A stretch of 64,000 nt of DNA from Emiliania huxleyi CCMP1516 (lineage: Eukaryota > Haptophyta > Isochrysidales > Noelaerhabdaceae), in assembly GCF_000372725.1 (NCBI RefSeq), contig NW_005200417.1:41243-105242 (forward strand), in the 5' to 3' direction. The position numbers were made by a program, and so were the translations under genes. Positions 1-10,051 of the stretch are shown here, piece by piece. The notes below the pieces were generated by a model. That model had not been told where the DNA came from, ran no database searches, and saw nothing but the letters and a program-made list of their open reading frames with translations. How positions within the stretch are numbered: the stretch's first letter is position 1; each line of letters starts with the position of its first letter.

Positions 1-387
1 CTCTGCTAGAGTATTTGTGTGCTCACAGAAAAACACAACCCCCGAGCCCCCGACCCACCACACACCACTACACTGTGGGCCGCGGGTGCCCGAGCATGAT
101 GTATGTGCGCGTCTGTGCGTGTGTGGGACAGACGTTGTTGTCCTATGCGCGGGGCTCCCCGGACCGGACACCCCGAAAGAAAGAAAGAAAGAAAACAGAC
201 AAGCCAAACGAGGATTAAAGAAAAGAAAGAAAGAAAACAGACACGCCAAACGAGGGATGGGACGAGGACAGGGTCCCCACCTGCACGAGCAGGATTTTGG
301 AAGAACGATCAGGGGGACAGGTCGTTTACACTGCTCCAGGGCCGCGGTTTTTCTTTCGCGAGGCTCGCTTCTGAGCTCTTCGGAGCA
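1..387. other. 5' flank of KAS II with dispersed repeat
   Basis: No gene is supported here. Positions 172-264 hold two tandem versions of a dispersed repeat (GAAAGAAAG runs followed by AAACAGAC and a CCAAACGAGG tail), related to copies at 7545-7632, 13575-13648, 32901-32993 and 42743-42770. A pyrimidine stretch TTTTTCTTTCGCGAGG lies at about 349-364, some 25 bases before the KAS II start codon, and could be part of its promoter. Confidence 0.5.
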
Positions 388-2754
388 ATGCGGTTGCTCG
401 CCTGCAGCCTGTTGGTGGGCGCGAGCGAGGGGCTGCTGCCGGTCGTGCACAGGGGGTGGCAGTCCGCGGCCGGCGAGCGGCGTGTGCGTGCCGGGGCAGC
501 GGTCGTGGCGTCAGAGGCCAGCAGACCTGGGAAGCAGAAGGCGAGCTGCCGGCGCCCGCTCCACACCACACAGGCTCCGAGCCGCGCGGCGAGTCTCGGC
601 GGCGGCAGTCCAGCCACTCCGTCGCCTCTGCCACCCTCGCTTCGCGCAGCGTCTCGCCAACCAGCCTGCCAGCCAAGCCGCGGCCCCGACGTTCGTGGCG
701 GCTAATTGTTGACCCTGTCCTAACCCTCTGCAAACCGGCGTCCACAGGTGGTGGTGACGGGCTTGAGCACGTTCACCTCGCTCGGACACGACGCGCACAC
801 CTTCTTCGACAACCTCTGCGAAGGGAAGTGCGGCATCCATCCGATTACCCGCTTCAACTGCGACGGCTCCACCAAGCAGACGACGCACCAGGCACGCCCT
901 CCCACCACACGCCCTCCCACCGCCCGCGCCGCAGCGAGCCCGCGGGAGGAGTGGCCGCATCTCACACATCCCATCCGGCGGGCCGGGTGGGGTGGGTGGG
1001 CCAGCGGTCCCGCCGCCGCAGCGCCTCTGCACCTCTGACTCCCTCCTTCCCCGCACCAGACCACAATCGCGTCCGAGGTGAAGGACTTTGAGCCGAGCGA
1101 CTACTGGGATGCGAACGTGGCCAAGCGGCAGGACCGCTACTCCCACCTCGCGATGGCCGCTGCCAAGATGGCGCTCAAAGACGGCGGCTGCGACCCGAAG
1201 GCGAGCGAGCGCACTGCTCTGCACCTCAACCGGCCGCCCTCCTCCGGCCGGCGGCACCCCGCCTCCTCCCTCCTCCCTCCGTGCCGCAGCCCGGCCGGGG
1301 GGCGGTGCACGCCCTCCCTCCGGGCCCCGCTGCGGGGAGGGCCTCTTTTGTCACTTGCAGTAGCTCACAGTATGGCTGCGGGCAGGACCTCGACTCGAAG
1401 CGCTTCGGAGTCCTGGTTGGCTCCGGCGTGGGCGGGCTGGACGCCGTCGAGCGCAGCTGCGACATCCTCTTCAACAAGGCGCGCGGACACCTCCTCGACA
1501 CTTGCTGCACACACCTCCACGCACTTGCCAGACACTTCCACGCCCCTCCTCCGCACGGCGCTCGCGTCCTGCACTCTCCCCAGACACCTCCCCAGACATC
1601 TTCCAGACACTCCGACGCGGCGCGCAGAGCCGTCGTCAGTAGCCCGTCCACCCTCCTCCTCCTCCTCCCCTCCCCCCCCCACCGCCCCTCCACCCGTTCG
1701 ACCCCGCCCGCGGCCGCGACTCGCTCTCCTTAGGGGCCGAAGCGGATCTCGCCCTTCCTGCTCCCCTCCATCATCGGCAACACTGCCGGCGCGATGATCG
1801 CAATTGAGGTGGGGGCGCAGGGGCCGAACTACGGCATCGTGTCTGCGTGCGCGACCGGCACGCACGCGATCGGAGAGGCGCTCAAGTACCTGCAGTGGGG
1901 CGAGTGCGACGTGATGCTCGCCGGAGGGTCCGAGGCGCGGCCGGAGCGGCGCGGGCTCGCGAGGCTGCCGCAGGGGAGGGGAGGGCTGTCCGCTCGTGCC
2001 GTAGGCGGCGGTCACTCCGCTCGGCTTTGCGGGCTTCAACTCGATGCGCGCGATGTGCACCTCTGCGAACGACGACCCGCAAAAGGCGAGCCGCCCTTTC
2101 GACGCGGACCGCGCGGGTTTCGTGATGGGCGAGGGGTCGGGCGTGCTGCTGCTTGAGACGGAGGAGCACGCGCTTCGGCGCGGCGCAAAGATCTACTGCG
2201 AAATTGCGGGCTACGCTGCCACGTGCGACGCGCACCACATCACCGCGCCGCACCCGGAGGGGGAGGGGATGGCGGCGTGCCTCGAGACGGCGATGGAGGC
2301 GGCGGGCGTGGCGCCGGAGGAGGTGCAGTACATCAACGCGCACGGCACCTCGACGCCTCTCAACGACAAGTTCGAGACGATGGCGTACAAGCGTGTGTTT
2401 GGGGAGCACGCCTACAAGATGAAGATCTCGTCGACCAAGGGCGCCACCGGCCACCTCTTGGGTGCGGCGGGCGGCGTCGAGGCGGCGATCGTGTGCAAGG
2501 TGCTCGAGACGGGCGTCGTGCCTCCGACGATCAACTACCAGACCCCCGACCCGGACTGCGACCTCGACTACGTGCCGAACGTCAAGCACGTCGCCGAGAA
2601 GCCCATCGAGGTTGCTATCACCGACAACCTCGGCTTCGGTGCGCCCAGCCGCGCGCCCGCCTGCAGCCGCACGACGGCACTCAGCCGCGACCCCGCGCAC
2701 TCAGGCGGGCACAACGCCGCGCTCGTCTTCAAACGCTACCAGCCCCCCCAGTGA
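388..2754 (+). CDS. fabF: 3-oxoacyl-[acyl-carrier-protein] synthase II (KAS II), seven exons
   Basis: This is the condensing enzyme that elongates acyl-ACP with malonyl-ACP in type II fatty-acid synthesis, expected in the plastid. I place exons at 388-540, 748-891, 1060-1200, 1371-1478, 1734-1934, 2005-2638 and 2705-2754, giving 476 residues. The thiolase-fold triad is visible: Cys221 in SACATG, His362 in NAHGTSTP and His399 in [10 protein letters not shown]. The chain ends with the typical [10 protein letters not shown]. The first 51 residues are not conserved; they begin [15 protein letters not shown] and look like a hydrophobic targeting leader. Five of six introns have GC donors (for example AAG|GCGAGC at 541); only the last (2639-2704) is GT-AG. 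That last intron is 66 nt and in frame, so retention would not stop translation. The end of exon 2 (879 or 891) is the least certain junction. Confidence 0.93.
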
Positions 2755-3204
2755 CCAGGAGTGGCGCGGGACCGCACCCTGGCCTTCGCAGGATCCGAGC
2801 GGCGGGGCGACGGCTTTCGTAGTGGAGCTTCGCCCGCTGCGCTCCGGCCCGGCGCGGCCCGTTTTCGCACTCTCACACCCAGCCCCCCCCCCCCCCTCTT
2901 TGCTCATGACTTCGAGTAGAGCGCTCTCCTGCGCGAGAAGCACTGTTCTGTGTTGGAGCACATCAGAGACGTGTGTTGTCACACACAGTTCTCGGTCCTA
3001 TGGTCTCTCATACGTGGAGCAATCATTTCGTGGGAGGCCGAAAAAAAGATCTCGCGCACGGACCGCACAATCGGCGCGCGGCTGCCACATGTGTGTACGT
3101 CCCTGTACGTGTGTGGTGTGGGGGCGGCGGGGGTGGCGCGGGGGCAGGGGGAAGAAGGACAAGGAGCGAGGACACGGCTGGACCAACTTGACCATTCGAG
3201 CCGC
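2755..3204. other. Convergent intergenic region
   Basis: This lies between the tails of KAS II (+) and the PLP-homeostasis gene (-). It holds a C-run near 2884-2896 and a G-rich stretch near 3115-3160. No conserved reading frame is seen. Confidence 0.5.
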
Positions 3205-4053
3205 TCACCTCGCGGCTTTGCTGTAGTCACGCGCGCCAAAAATGGAGGAGCCAACCCGCACAGAGGTGGAGCCCGAACGCGCCGCCTCCTCAAAGTCGCC
3301 GGACATGCCCATCGAGAGCTCGAGCGACTCCGGCGGCACCGCAAGCCGCGCAGCGACGGCCTCTCGGCAGGCCGCGAGGGCAGCAAAGCATCCGGTGTCG
3401 CCAGCGGCACCGATCGTCATCAGGCCGGCGACGCGCAGGCTTTTGCAGTCGGCCGCGACGGCGGCCGCGAGTTCGGCCGCCTCCTCTGCGAGTACGCCCC
3501 CCTTCGTCCCTTCCCACGGCGAGGTGTTGACCTGCACCAGCACGGCGAGCGGCTCCGGCCGCTCGAGCGCGCGCAGGGCGCTGTCGAGCCGGGTGGCGAG
3601 CTTGAGCGAGTCAACCGTCTCGACAGCGACCAAGTTTGGCACCTGCGCAGGCGGTGGTCCCGAGCGTGCGTGCGCTGCGCTACAAATGTGCGGGCGAGCG
3701 CAGCGGATCGAACGTGCCTGCGCGAGCACCTTGGCCTTGTTCGACTGGAGCTTGCCGATGAAGCGCCATCGCACGTCGCTCGGCATCTGCGGCGCCTTAG
3801 ACACCAGCTCCTGGACGTAGTTCTCGCCAAAGTCGCGCACTCCCGCGTCATACGCTTCGCGTAACGCCTCGACCGGCTTGGTCTTCGAGACTGCGACGAG
3901 ACGAGGCTCCTCGCCCTCGCCAGCCGCCGCCGCGAGCCGCCGACGCACGGCGGCAAGCGCCTGCTGCACGTCGTGTGCCTCGCAGCATAGCGGCCGTGCA
4001 CGCGCGTGCAGCGCGGGACGACAGAGGCTGCTGCTGATCGCAGCCAGGATCAT
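3205..4053 (-). CDS. Pyridoxal phosphate homeostasis protein (YggS/PROSC family)
   Basis: This is a PLP-binding, non-catalytic alanine-racemase-fold protein that controls free pyridoxal phosphate. It has two exons (4053-3718 and 3642-3205) and 257 residues, normal for the family. The PLP lysine is Lys57 in AVSKTKP. Family blocks follow in order: DFGENYVQEL, RFIGKLQSNK, ETVDS, VQVNTS, EGTKGG, GLMTIG, LSMGMSGDFEEA and GSTSVRVGSSIFG. The 75-nt intron (3643-3717) is GC-AG and in frame; without removing it, a 25-residue non-conserved insert would interrupt the conserved KAK-VPNLVAVETVDS stretch. I prefer the ATG at 4053 over the frame-extended start at 4083 because an AATTCTTTTT element lies just upstream at 4084-4093. 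The N-terminus (MILAAISSSLCRPAL) may be an organelle leader. It converges on KAS II. Confidence 0.93.
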   Translation of the reverse strand: MILAAISSSLCRPALHARARPLCCEAHDVQQALAAVRRRLAAAAGEGEEPRLVAVSKTKPVEALREAYDAGVRDFGENYVQELVSKAPQMPSDVRWRFIGKLQSNKAKVLAQARSIRCARPHICSAAHARSGPPPAQVPNLVAVETVDSLKLATRLDSALRALERPEPLAVLVQVNTSPWEGTKGGVLAEEAAELAAAVAADCKSLRVAGLMTIGAAGDTGCFAALAACREAVAARLAVPPESLELSMGMSGDFEEAARSGSTSVRVGSSIFGARDYSKAAR

Positions 4054-4083
4054 CTTCACGACGACCGTGCGGCGGCACAGCAC

Positions 4084-4093
4084 AAAAAGAATT
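4084..4093 (-). promoter_or_regulatory. AATTCTTTT element upstream of the PLP-homeostasis gene
   Basis: The minus strand reads AATTCTTTTT about 30 bases before the ATG at 4053. The same element precedes the golgin, F-box/RCC1 and SDR genes in the same orientation. A promoter or initiator role is inference. Confidence 0.35.
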
Positions 4094-4560
4094 GGCTGGA
4101 GGGTGCGGGGCAGAGGCCCAACGTCGGGCGGCTTGTCGGGGTCCGGAGCATTCGAGGGGGGAACGAGGAGGGGAGAATGGGCGGTCGGCGACGAGTAGAG
4201 CGGCAGGCGCGTACGGGGTAGCCGTCACTTTCCCGCCTCGAAAGGGCGGGGCTGTCCCGGAAAGTGAGAAACGCCGGGCAGCGTGACGCATTACTGAACC
4301 CTCCCATACGTGCTCGTGCTCCTCCTTCGCTGTCCCATCTCCCCACCTCTTTCCCGCCTGGGCGGGGCGGTGGGCGGGCGCGCGGTGCGGCGTGGCGTGT
4401 GCGTGTGTGCGACTGCAACGAAGGACCGCTCGCAGAGGACCATTGGGTTTGTACTATGACAGGCGGAGCGCGGTCTGCTTTTGCATGCCAGCGTGGAGAG
4501 ATGGGCCACAACCCCGCTCGGAGGGGCGCACCGTAGCGGTCCGGCGCGCCGGCTTTCGTT

Positions 4561-4825
4561 TTTCAGTGTATGTAGCTCTTACGAACATACCCGAGAGAGA
4601 GAGATCGCCGTGCAAAGCTCGCTTCCGAGCTCTCACGCCGCGCGTAGGGCCCTTAGGGGCCTAGAGAACACAACCCCCTCTCTCTTTTCTCCCAGTAAGC
4701 TATAAGTACGTACGTACCCGAGGGTGAACTGCTGACAGGGTTTGCGATGAGAAGCGATCCGAACGTGGCATTCGGGTGATTAGATCACTACCGCCGTAAC
4801 GCAAGAGCACTGCGACGGATCGGAT
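4561..4825 (+). repeat. Dispersed repeat, family R2, copy 1
   Basis: This begins CAGTGTATGTAGCTCTTACG. It also contains ACACAACCCCCTCTC, GGGTTTGCGATGAG and GCGATCCGAACGTGG, and ends in a GATTAGATCACTACCGC segment. The same blocks recur at 13715-13920 (inverted), 19653-19730 (first half) and 61676-61735 (first part). No coding capacity is seen. It could be a non-autonomous mobile element. Confidence 0.7.
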
Positions 4826-4834
4826 TTTCTGTGG

Positions 4835-5045
4835 GCCCCGGATCGCCCACTCCTCGATCTTCTTGGGTTCGACAGGTCCTCGCCGCAGCAGCTGGTTCGA
4901 CAGGTCCTCGCCGTGGCCCAGACTGCCGGAGGCTCCACCGCCCCAGCTCCACGGAGGGCGCCGTCGGCGGTGAGGCTGAGGGCGGAGGCTGTGGCGTGTG
5001 CGCGGCTCCAGCAGACGCAGCGAGGTACGACCTCGGCTCCCGCTG
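4835..5045 (-). pseudogene. Decayed fragment of an F-box/RCC1 gene (C-terminal repeat)
   Basis: On the minus strand one frame reads WSWGGGASGSLGHGEDL, followed by SNQLL and PKKIEEW. This closely matches the last RCC1 repeat of the intact gene at 41015-42457 (WSWGGGETGCLGHGEDL, then SKQLLPKKVEAW). The neighbouring THSLAL-type segment is in a different frame, and the block GACAGGTCCTCGCCG is duplicated internally, so the copy is broken. It abuts the R2 repeat. It is either a duplicated gene tail or a remnant of a diverged paralogue. Confidence 0.75.
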
Positions 5046-5505
5046 CTCGCCCAAAGGCGGCCATTGCATGTTAGGAAACAAACGTCAAGGCAAGGCCCAA
5101 TAAATAAATAAATAAAAACGGACACCTCTCTACTGTGAGATGGGTAAAAAGGAACAGGCCCCCGCCCTTGCGATCTTTGTGCAGGGTTCTTTGTTCCGAC
5201 ACACACACTCTTTTTTTTCCGGAATCCGGTTCGAGTGGAAAAGGAACGCTTTTCTCTCTATCTTTCACACGCCTTGCCCCCGGAAAGCGGGAGTGAGGAG
5301 CGCGAGGGGGGCAGCCGATTCACTCCTGATTCCTGTGCAGGGGCCGCGCCCCATACAGCGTGCCTGCTCAGCAGCACCCCGCCCCGCCCGCTCTGCGCGG
5401 CGCGGGCTGGCTAGCTGGCGGCTAGCTTGCACTTGACGCGTCGAAATATGCTACGGCCACACGGGCCCTATCTTCCCCCAAAAGCGCAGCGCCGCACGGC
5501 TGGCG

Positions 5506-7376
5506 TCAAGCGGCGCCCAGCTGCGCGGTGAGGTGGTCAATGCAGCGCCGTTGCCTCCGCAGCATCTCGTGGAGCAGGGCATGGTCGGCTCGCCTGCGGG
5601 AGAGAAGAGGGGCGTCGCGCGGAGGGCGCGGGTGCGGCCCTGCGGCGGCGCGGAACGGCGCGCCGCTTCTGCGCGAGCGCCTCGAGGGCCTGCCGCGTGC
5701 GGATGGCCTCTTGCTGCGTCTCGCGCCGCAAGTGCCGCTCCGCCTGGAGGAGGGGGGGCGTGGGGCGGGGCGGGGGGGCGGCGGAGGGGCGGCGAAAAGG
5801 GGGGGGGGGGGGGGTTCGGGTCCCGCGCTCGACCCTAACCCTGACCCATACCCATACCCATGCCCATACCCTGACCCTAACCCAAACCCTAGGTCCCGCG
5901 CCTCGAGCTCGACCCTCAGCTTGTGCATCTGCGAGAGGCGGCGGGCGGCGGGCTGGGCGGGAGGAGGGCGGGAGGAGGGCGGGAGGAGGGCGGGAGGAGG
6001 GCGGGAGGAGGGCGGGCGAGGCGCGAGAAGATGGCGAGGCGATGGCGAGGGGCGCTGGTGCGTGCGCGCCTCCCCGGTGCATCCGTCGGAGGGGTTGGCG
6101 AGCAGCTCGACCGAGAACTGAGGCGGAGGGGAGGCGGGCGGGCGGGGCGGTGGGGCCGAGGCTAGAGAGAGAGGCAAGCTTGCCGCCAGCCGGCAGGGGG
6201 GCGAGGGGGCGGCTTGGTGGGAGGAGTGTTGCAAGGGCGGCGGCGCACCTGCTGTCCGGCAGAGAGTCCGGCGGGCACCATGACGGAGTGATACGAGCCT
6301 GGGCGGGGGAGGAGGTGTGGGAGGAGGTGTGGGAGGAGGTGTGGGAGGAAGCTCTGTGCGTGAGGGAAGAGGTGAGGGAAGAGGTGAGGGAAGAGGTGAG
6401 GGAAGAGGTGAGGGAAGAGGTGAGGCGGGAGGGGTGAGGCGGGAGGGGTGAGGCGGGAGGGGTGAGGCGGGAGGGGTGAGGCGGGAGGGGAGAGGACGTG
6501 CGGGAGGGGAGAGTGAGGGAGAGGAGTGGGCTCACCGTCGGGGGCGGCGACGCGCACAAGCTCGCCTGAGCGGGGAGAATGGGGGGGGGGGTCGGGCCGG
6601 CGGCGGCGTGGCGGGCGGGCCCGCGCAGGGAAGGCGCATCGCCGGGAGAGGCGCATCGCAGGGAGAGGGCAGGGAGAGGCGCATCGCAGGGTGAGGCGCA
6701 TCGCAGGGTGAGGCGCATCGCAGGGTGAGGCGCATCGCAGGGTGAGGGCAGGGAGAGGCGCGCCGCCCGAGATGCCGCTGGGGACAGTCACAGTCAGCCG
6801 GGTGGTCACCGCGCCAACCTACGCGCCGAAACAAAGACACGCGTGCGGCGCGCTGGGCGACGGGGGAGGCGCGGGCCGCGGCGCATCGTGCGCCAAAAAG
6901 GGCACGGCCGCGCTGCGCCCGGCGGGTGGAACCGCGGTGGGCGCGGCCGCCGCAGGCCCCATCACGGCGGCCTGCAAGTGAGCCGCCTGGATGGCGGCCG
7001 CCTGCATACTCGCCGCCTGCAGGTTGGCCGCCTGCATCGACGCGAGCGGCGCGACCGCCGCGCCAGCGGCCTGCCGAGCGCCCGCCGCCGCCGGGTCCAC
7101 TGCGGCTGGGGCGGGGGCCGTCGCTGCCGCCGCGCCCGCTGCCGCCGGCGGCGGGGGCACTGGCGCTGCGGGCGGCGGCGCTGCGGGCGGCGGCGCTGCG
7201 GGCGGCGGCGCTGCTGGAGGAGGTGCCGCCGCTGGAGGAGGTGCCGCCGCTGGAGGAGGTGCCGCCGCGGGAGGAGGTGCCGCCGCGGGAGGAGGTGCCG
7301 CCGCGGGAGGAGGTGCCGCCGCGGGAGGTGGTGCCGCCGCCGATGGCGCCGCCGCTGCCGGCGCGCAGCACGCCAT
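5506..7376 (-). CDS. Unrecognised multi-exon protein: Ala/Pro-rich N-terminus, two VPxG motifs, C-terminal coiled coil
   Basis: I do not recognise a named family. Seven 3' exons join in frame: 6818-6764, 6565-6536, 6298-6249, 6117-6070, 5928-5902, 5743-5679 and 5593-5506 (stop). They encode LTVTVPSGISGG, ELVRVAAPDG, VMVPAGLSAGQQ and FSVELLANPSDG, then a charged helix ending RCIDHLTAQLGAA. The paired pattern VxVPxG...G..(F)xVxxPDG resembles short beta repeats seen in many algal proteins of unknown function. Upstream, in the same frame (7376 to about 6900), lies an Ala/Pro minisatellite followed by five QAA-type repeats (SMQAANLQAA). Each QAA codon set contains CAG|GC, a potential GC donor, so the end of the first exon is uncertain. 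Start: ATG at 7376 inside TATATATGG, or 7451 upstream. Introns are packed with minisatellites. Confidence 0.6.
5818..5916. repeat. Telomere-like tract flanked by direct repeats, in an intron of the VPxG gene
   Basis: Variants of CCCTAA/CCCATA fill 5834-5890. GGTCCCGCGC...TCGACCCT occurs on both sides (5819-5836 and 5892-5916, the second copy with a CTCGAG insertion). On the minus strand the right copy spans the exon end GAG|GCGCGGGACC. The array is therefore at the 5' edge of a GC-AG intron. Confidence 0.75.
5938..6018. repeat. 11-bp minisatellite (GGGAGGAGGGC)n
   Basis: About seven near-perfect copies lie in the intron between exons 6117-6070 and 5928-5902 of the VPxG gene. Confidence 0.85.
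6300..6490. repeat. Successive minisatellites in an intron
   Basis: Three adjoining arrays are present: units near GGAGGAGGTGTG (6308-6350), GAGGTGAGGGAA (6370-6425) and GAGGCGGGAGGGGT (6422-6490). They fill the intron between exons 6565-6536 and 6298-6249. Confidence 0.85.
6636..6762. repeat. 17-bp minisatellite (AGGCGCATCGCAGGGTG)n
   Basis: About six copies, with GGGAGA variants, fill the GC-AG intron between exons 6818-6764 and 6565-6536 of the VPxG gene. Confidence 0.85.
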
Positions 7377-7544
7377 ATATACGAATAAGAAACCCGTTTT
7401 CGCCACGTGTCCGTTTAGAACGACGAGAATGGGACGGCCGCGAGGTGGCATGAAGGTTGCAGCGAGAATCGGCGAGAGACTGCGAAAAGAGATAGGAAGA
7501 GGCAGACTCCCTAGGGTGGGCGACGGCTAGCGCATCACACTCCT

Positions 7545-7632
7545 CTCCTTAAAATCCCTGTGTGGTGGCGGCGTGCCGTCCTCCCATCCCTCCCTTGGGC
7601 TGTCTGTTTTCTTTCTTTCTTTCTTTCTTTCC
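7545..7632 (+). repeat. Dispersed repeat, family R1 (TTAAAATCCCTGTG...TTTCTTTC)
   Basis: The unit is CTCCTTAAAATCCCTGTG, then TGGTGGCGGCGTGCCG, a short variable part, GGGCTGTCTGTTTTC and a TTTC microsatellite. It recurs at 13575-13648 (same strand) and 32901-32993 (inverted), and in part at 172-264 and 42743-42770. Confidence 0.85.
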
Positions 7633-7649
7633 TCTTTACCAACACAGAC

Positions 7650-7791
7650 CGCACGGTGTGCGGGGCGGCGTCGGCGAGCGCCTCCTCCTTCGTCGTCCAC
7701 CACACGCAGCAGATCTCCAAGGCGGCGGTGGCGGGCGACGCCGAAAACATCAACAAGCAGGCGCGCAAGGAAGAAGAGAGCTCCTTATCAG
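7650..7791 (+). other. Possible isolated exon
   Basis: Between an acceptor-like CCAACACAG and a donor-like TCAG|GTCGG, one frame reads SFVVHHTQQISKAAV, then AGDAENINKQARKE. This is unusually protein-like for the area, and the frame stays open to 8561. No partner exon or family was recognised. The rest of 7800-8865 shows no convincing gene. Confidence 0.25.
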
Positions 7792-8865
7792 GTCGGCCGC
7801 AATGTGGGCCTCCGGGCCTGCTGCGGCGGCGCGGCCGGTTGAGGCCGGGCTCGGCCCGGCCCGCGACGCCGACGGCTGGCCGCCGACGAGCGCGCTCGCG
7901 CTGCTCGTCAAGATGGCGGCGGTGGCGATTGCGGCGACAAAAGTTCAGTCGTACAGCGCTCAGCGCTCAGGCGTCTGTCGTCTGTTGTCGCATTTCGCAC
8001 ACGCGCGCGCCGCGCGACCCGCGTCGGCCGTCGCTCCACGAGGGCATGAGCCTTCCGCGATCGTCGCGATCCCGCAGCCAAAAGCTGCTCGCTCGAACCG
8101 CGGCCGACTCCGCCATCGCGGCCGCAGCTGTTGAGCTCTTCAGAAGACTGGTGCCTCATATGCTGCCTCCCTGCGGATGCTGCCGGCGAGCCTGGCGGTC
8201 CGCTGTACTACAAGGAAGTGCTGACTCGATGCCCCCCGCAATCTTCTACCCCCACGACTCGGAACGCGAATGTGACAGGACCATCGGGTCCTTCGGCCAC
8301 CAAAGCGAGATCACCCGAGAGCAGCTGAGCCTGCCTCTGGCCTCGCCTCCCTCTCCTTCAGGCATTCGTGGCATCTATGGGTCGTCCAGAGTATCGACCT
8401 TCTGGCTTGTCAGTCGCGGTCACTTGATGACCCCCATGAAGTACAGCGATCGCCACCCCGCTGGCCTCTCCGCAAGACCGCAAGGCCCCCCGACCGCGTC
8501 GAACTCATCGGCGCGGGCTCTCTCGGCTACGGGACCGGCCCCAGCTTCGGCTGAGGGCTAACAAGCTGCCGAGCCCAAATCACTGTGAGAGTCGTGATTT
8601 CTTGTTGGTCTTCAAAAATCTCTCTCTCGCAAAGAGCGTACTGACTGGATCAACAAACAAAAGAACAAGCAAGCGACAAACGGGAAACGCTTCTTTCTTG
8701 TCCTCGGCCCCAGTGGGGGGTGCCCGCGCCGCCTAGCTCTGCAGACGGGCCCCTCCACCCTTCATGTAAATGTAGTCCAAAAAGGCGCAAAAATGGCGCC
8801 GATGGTTTCTTCTTCTTGGAGCTCTGCATTTCATCACAGTGTCATCACGGTTAAGCCGCTTTGCG

Positions 8866-9676
8866 ATGGAGCACGTCCTGACGTTTCTCGTGCTCTGCAC
8901 ACAAGCCTCATTCCTCGCCGCCGCCTACGGGCACGCTGGGCGATGCGGCGACCTTGCGCACTTTAAGCACATATCCGCCGTGCTCGACGACAGCCGACGC
9001 TCGAGGCTGTGCGGTTTTATTGGCGTGCTGTCGCTGTGGCTGCTTGTTCTGCTCGAGCTGACAAGAGAACTTCCGATGCTTTGGTGCCGCCTCGCTCTTG
9101 CGGTGGCCACCGGGATTGGAATCGTGCTCACGTGCGCGGTGCGTGAGTCGCATTACGCGATCGCGCATAGAATCGTGGCCGCGTTGGCGTTTGGCAGCGG
9201 CACCCTGCTCGTGTGGGTGATAGCAGCGATGTCGGGCGCCGGCACGCGCGGCGCCATGGCGCTCGGCACCGGGCTCTTTCTGACCGGCGCGGCGCAGGCC
9301 TGCAACCTGCTGGGCGAATGCTGCGGCAGACATGGACTCCTTCCGAGCCACGCTCTCGGCACGCTCGAGATCCTCCTCGTCCTCGGCTTTGGCGCGATCG
9401 CCGCTCCAGCTCGCCGGCCCCGGCCAGCGCACTCACGCATGCCCCACCCCCGCAGGCCTCTGCATCGGCAACTCCGCATCGAGCGAGGTCGTGGAGGTGA
9501 GCGGCTCAGAGCTTTGCCTTTCGGCTGGCGTGGAGGGGCGGCGTCGCAGAGGAGTGGCAGGCTCGAAGCGTCGTCTCGCTGGAGTGACGCTCGGGTGGCC
9601 GGAGAGAGGCGTCCTGTACATTTGTGACTGTGATCTGTGTGTGTGCACGAATCGAGGCCTATACTGTAGTCTGTAA
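8866..9676 (+). CDS. Multi-pass membrane protein, DRAM/Frag1/Sfk1-like
   Basis: Exons at 8866-9391 and 9456-9676 give 248 residues. There are about six hydrophobic segments, beginning with a likely signal anchor (MEHVLTFLVLCTQASFLAAA). The block HRIVAALAFGSGTLLVW resembles the conserved mid-protein helix of the Frag1/DRAM/Sfk1 family, which acts in membrane trafficking and autophagy; the assignment is tentative. The 64-nt intron is GC-AG (TTTG|GCGCGA to CCGCAG|GC) and is needed to continue GFGLCIGNSASSEVVEV in frame. I use the ATG at 8866 because the frame upstream opens only with a GTG. The C-terminus is basic and cytosol-like. Confidence 0.6.
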
Positions 9677-10051
9677 GTGCGTGTGAGAGCGCCGGCCGCG
9701 CCGGGCGCGGGCCAGCTCAGCGCGCGCGGCCTCTCCGCTTTTTTCCGCCGCGTCCCGCGACCTAAGAGGCCGCGACGCCCCCCCCGCGACGCGCACGTGT
9801 AGGGGGTTCTTCGCACTTCGGGGTTCGATTTCCTTCATTGCTCTAAACACGTAAAGTAGTGCTGCTGCAACAAAGAGAGATCTGAGATGCGGCGAGACCG
9901 AGAGATGCACCGCTCGTGTACCAACAAACCCTCCGCACGGCTAGCACGCCTCGCGCCTCGCCTGGTCCAACTCTGCGCGTGCCGCGACACGGAGAGACCG
10001 GCCTCCCCCGGCGGCAACCCACACAACGCCTCACAGCAGCCCCCGCTACGA
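9677..10051. other. Convergent intergenic region
   Basis: This lies between the tails of the DRAM-like gene and the light-harvesting gene. No conserved frame or RNA gene was found. Confidence 0.4.

Noticed and set aside
5697..6720. Plus-strand and minus-strand long frames across the minisatellites
   Set aside because: They are translations of G-rich repeats. The true minus-strand exons are short and separated by splice sites.
7560..8561. 333-codon frame as one gene
   Set aside because: Its first 25 codons are the R1 repeat, and most of the rest is Arg/Ser/Pro-rich. Only 7650-7791 looks exon-like.
9790..9850. GGGGTTCGATTTCC as a possible tRNA T-loop
   Set aside because: No cloverleaf can be formed from the flanks on either strand.
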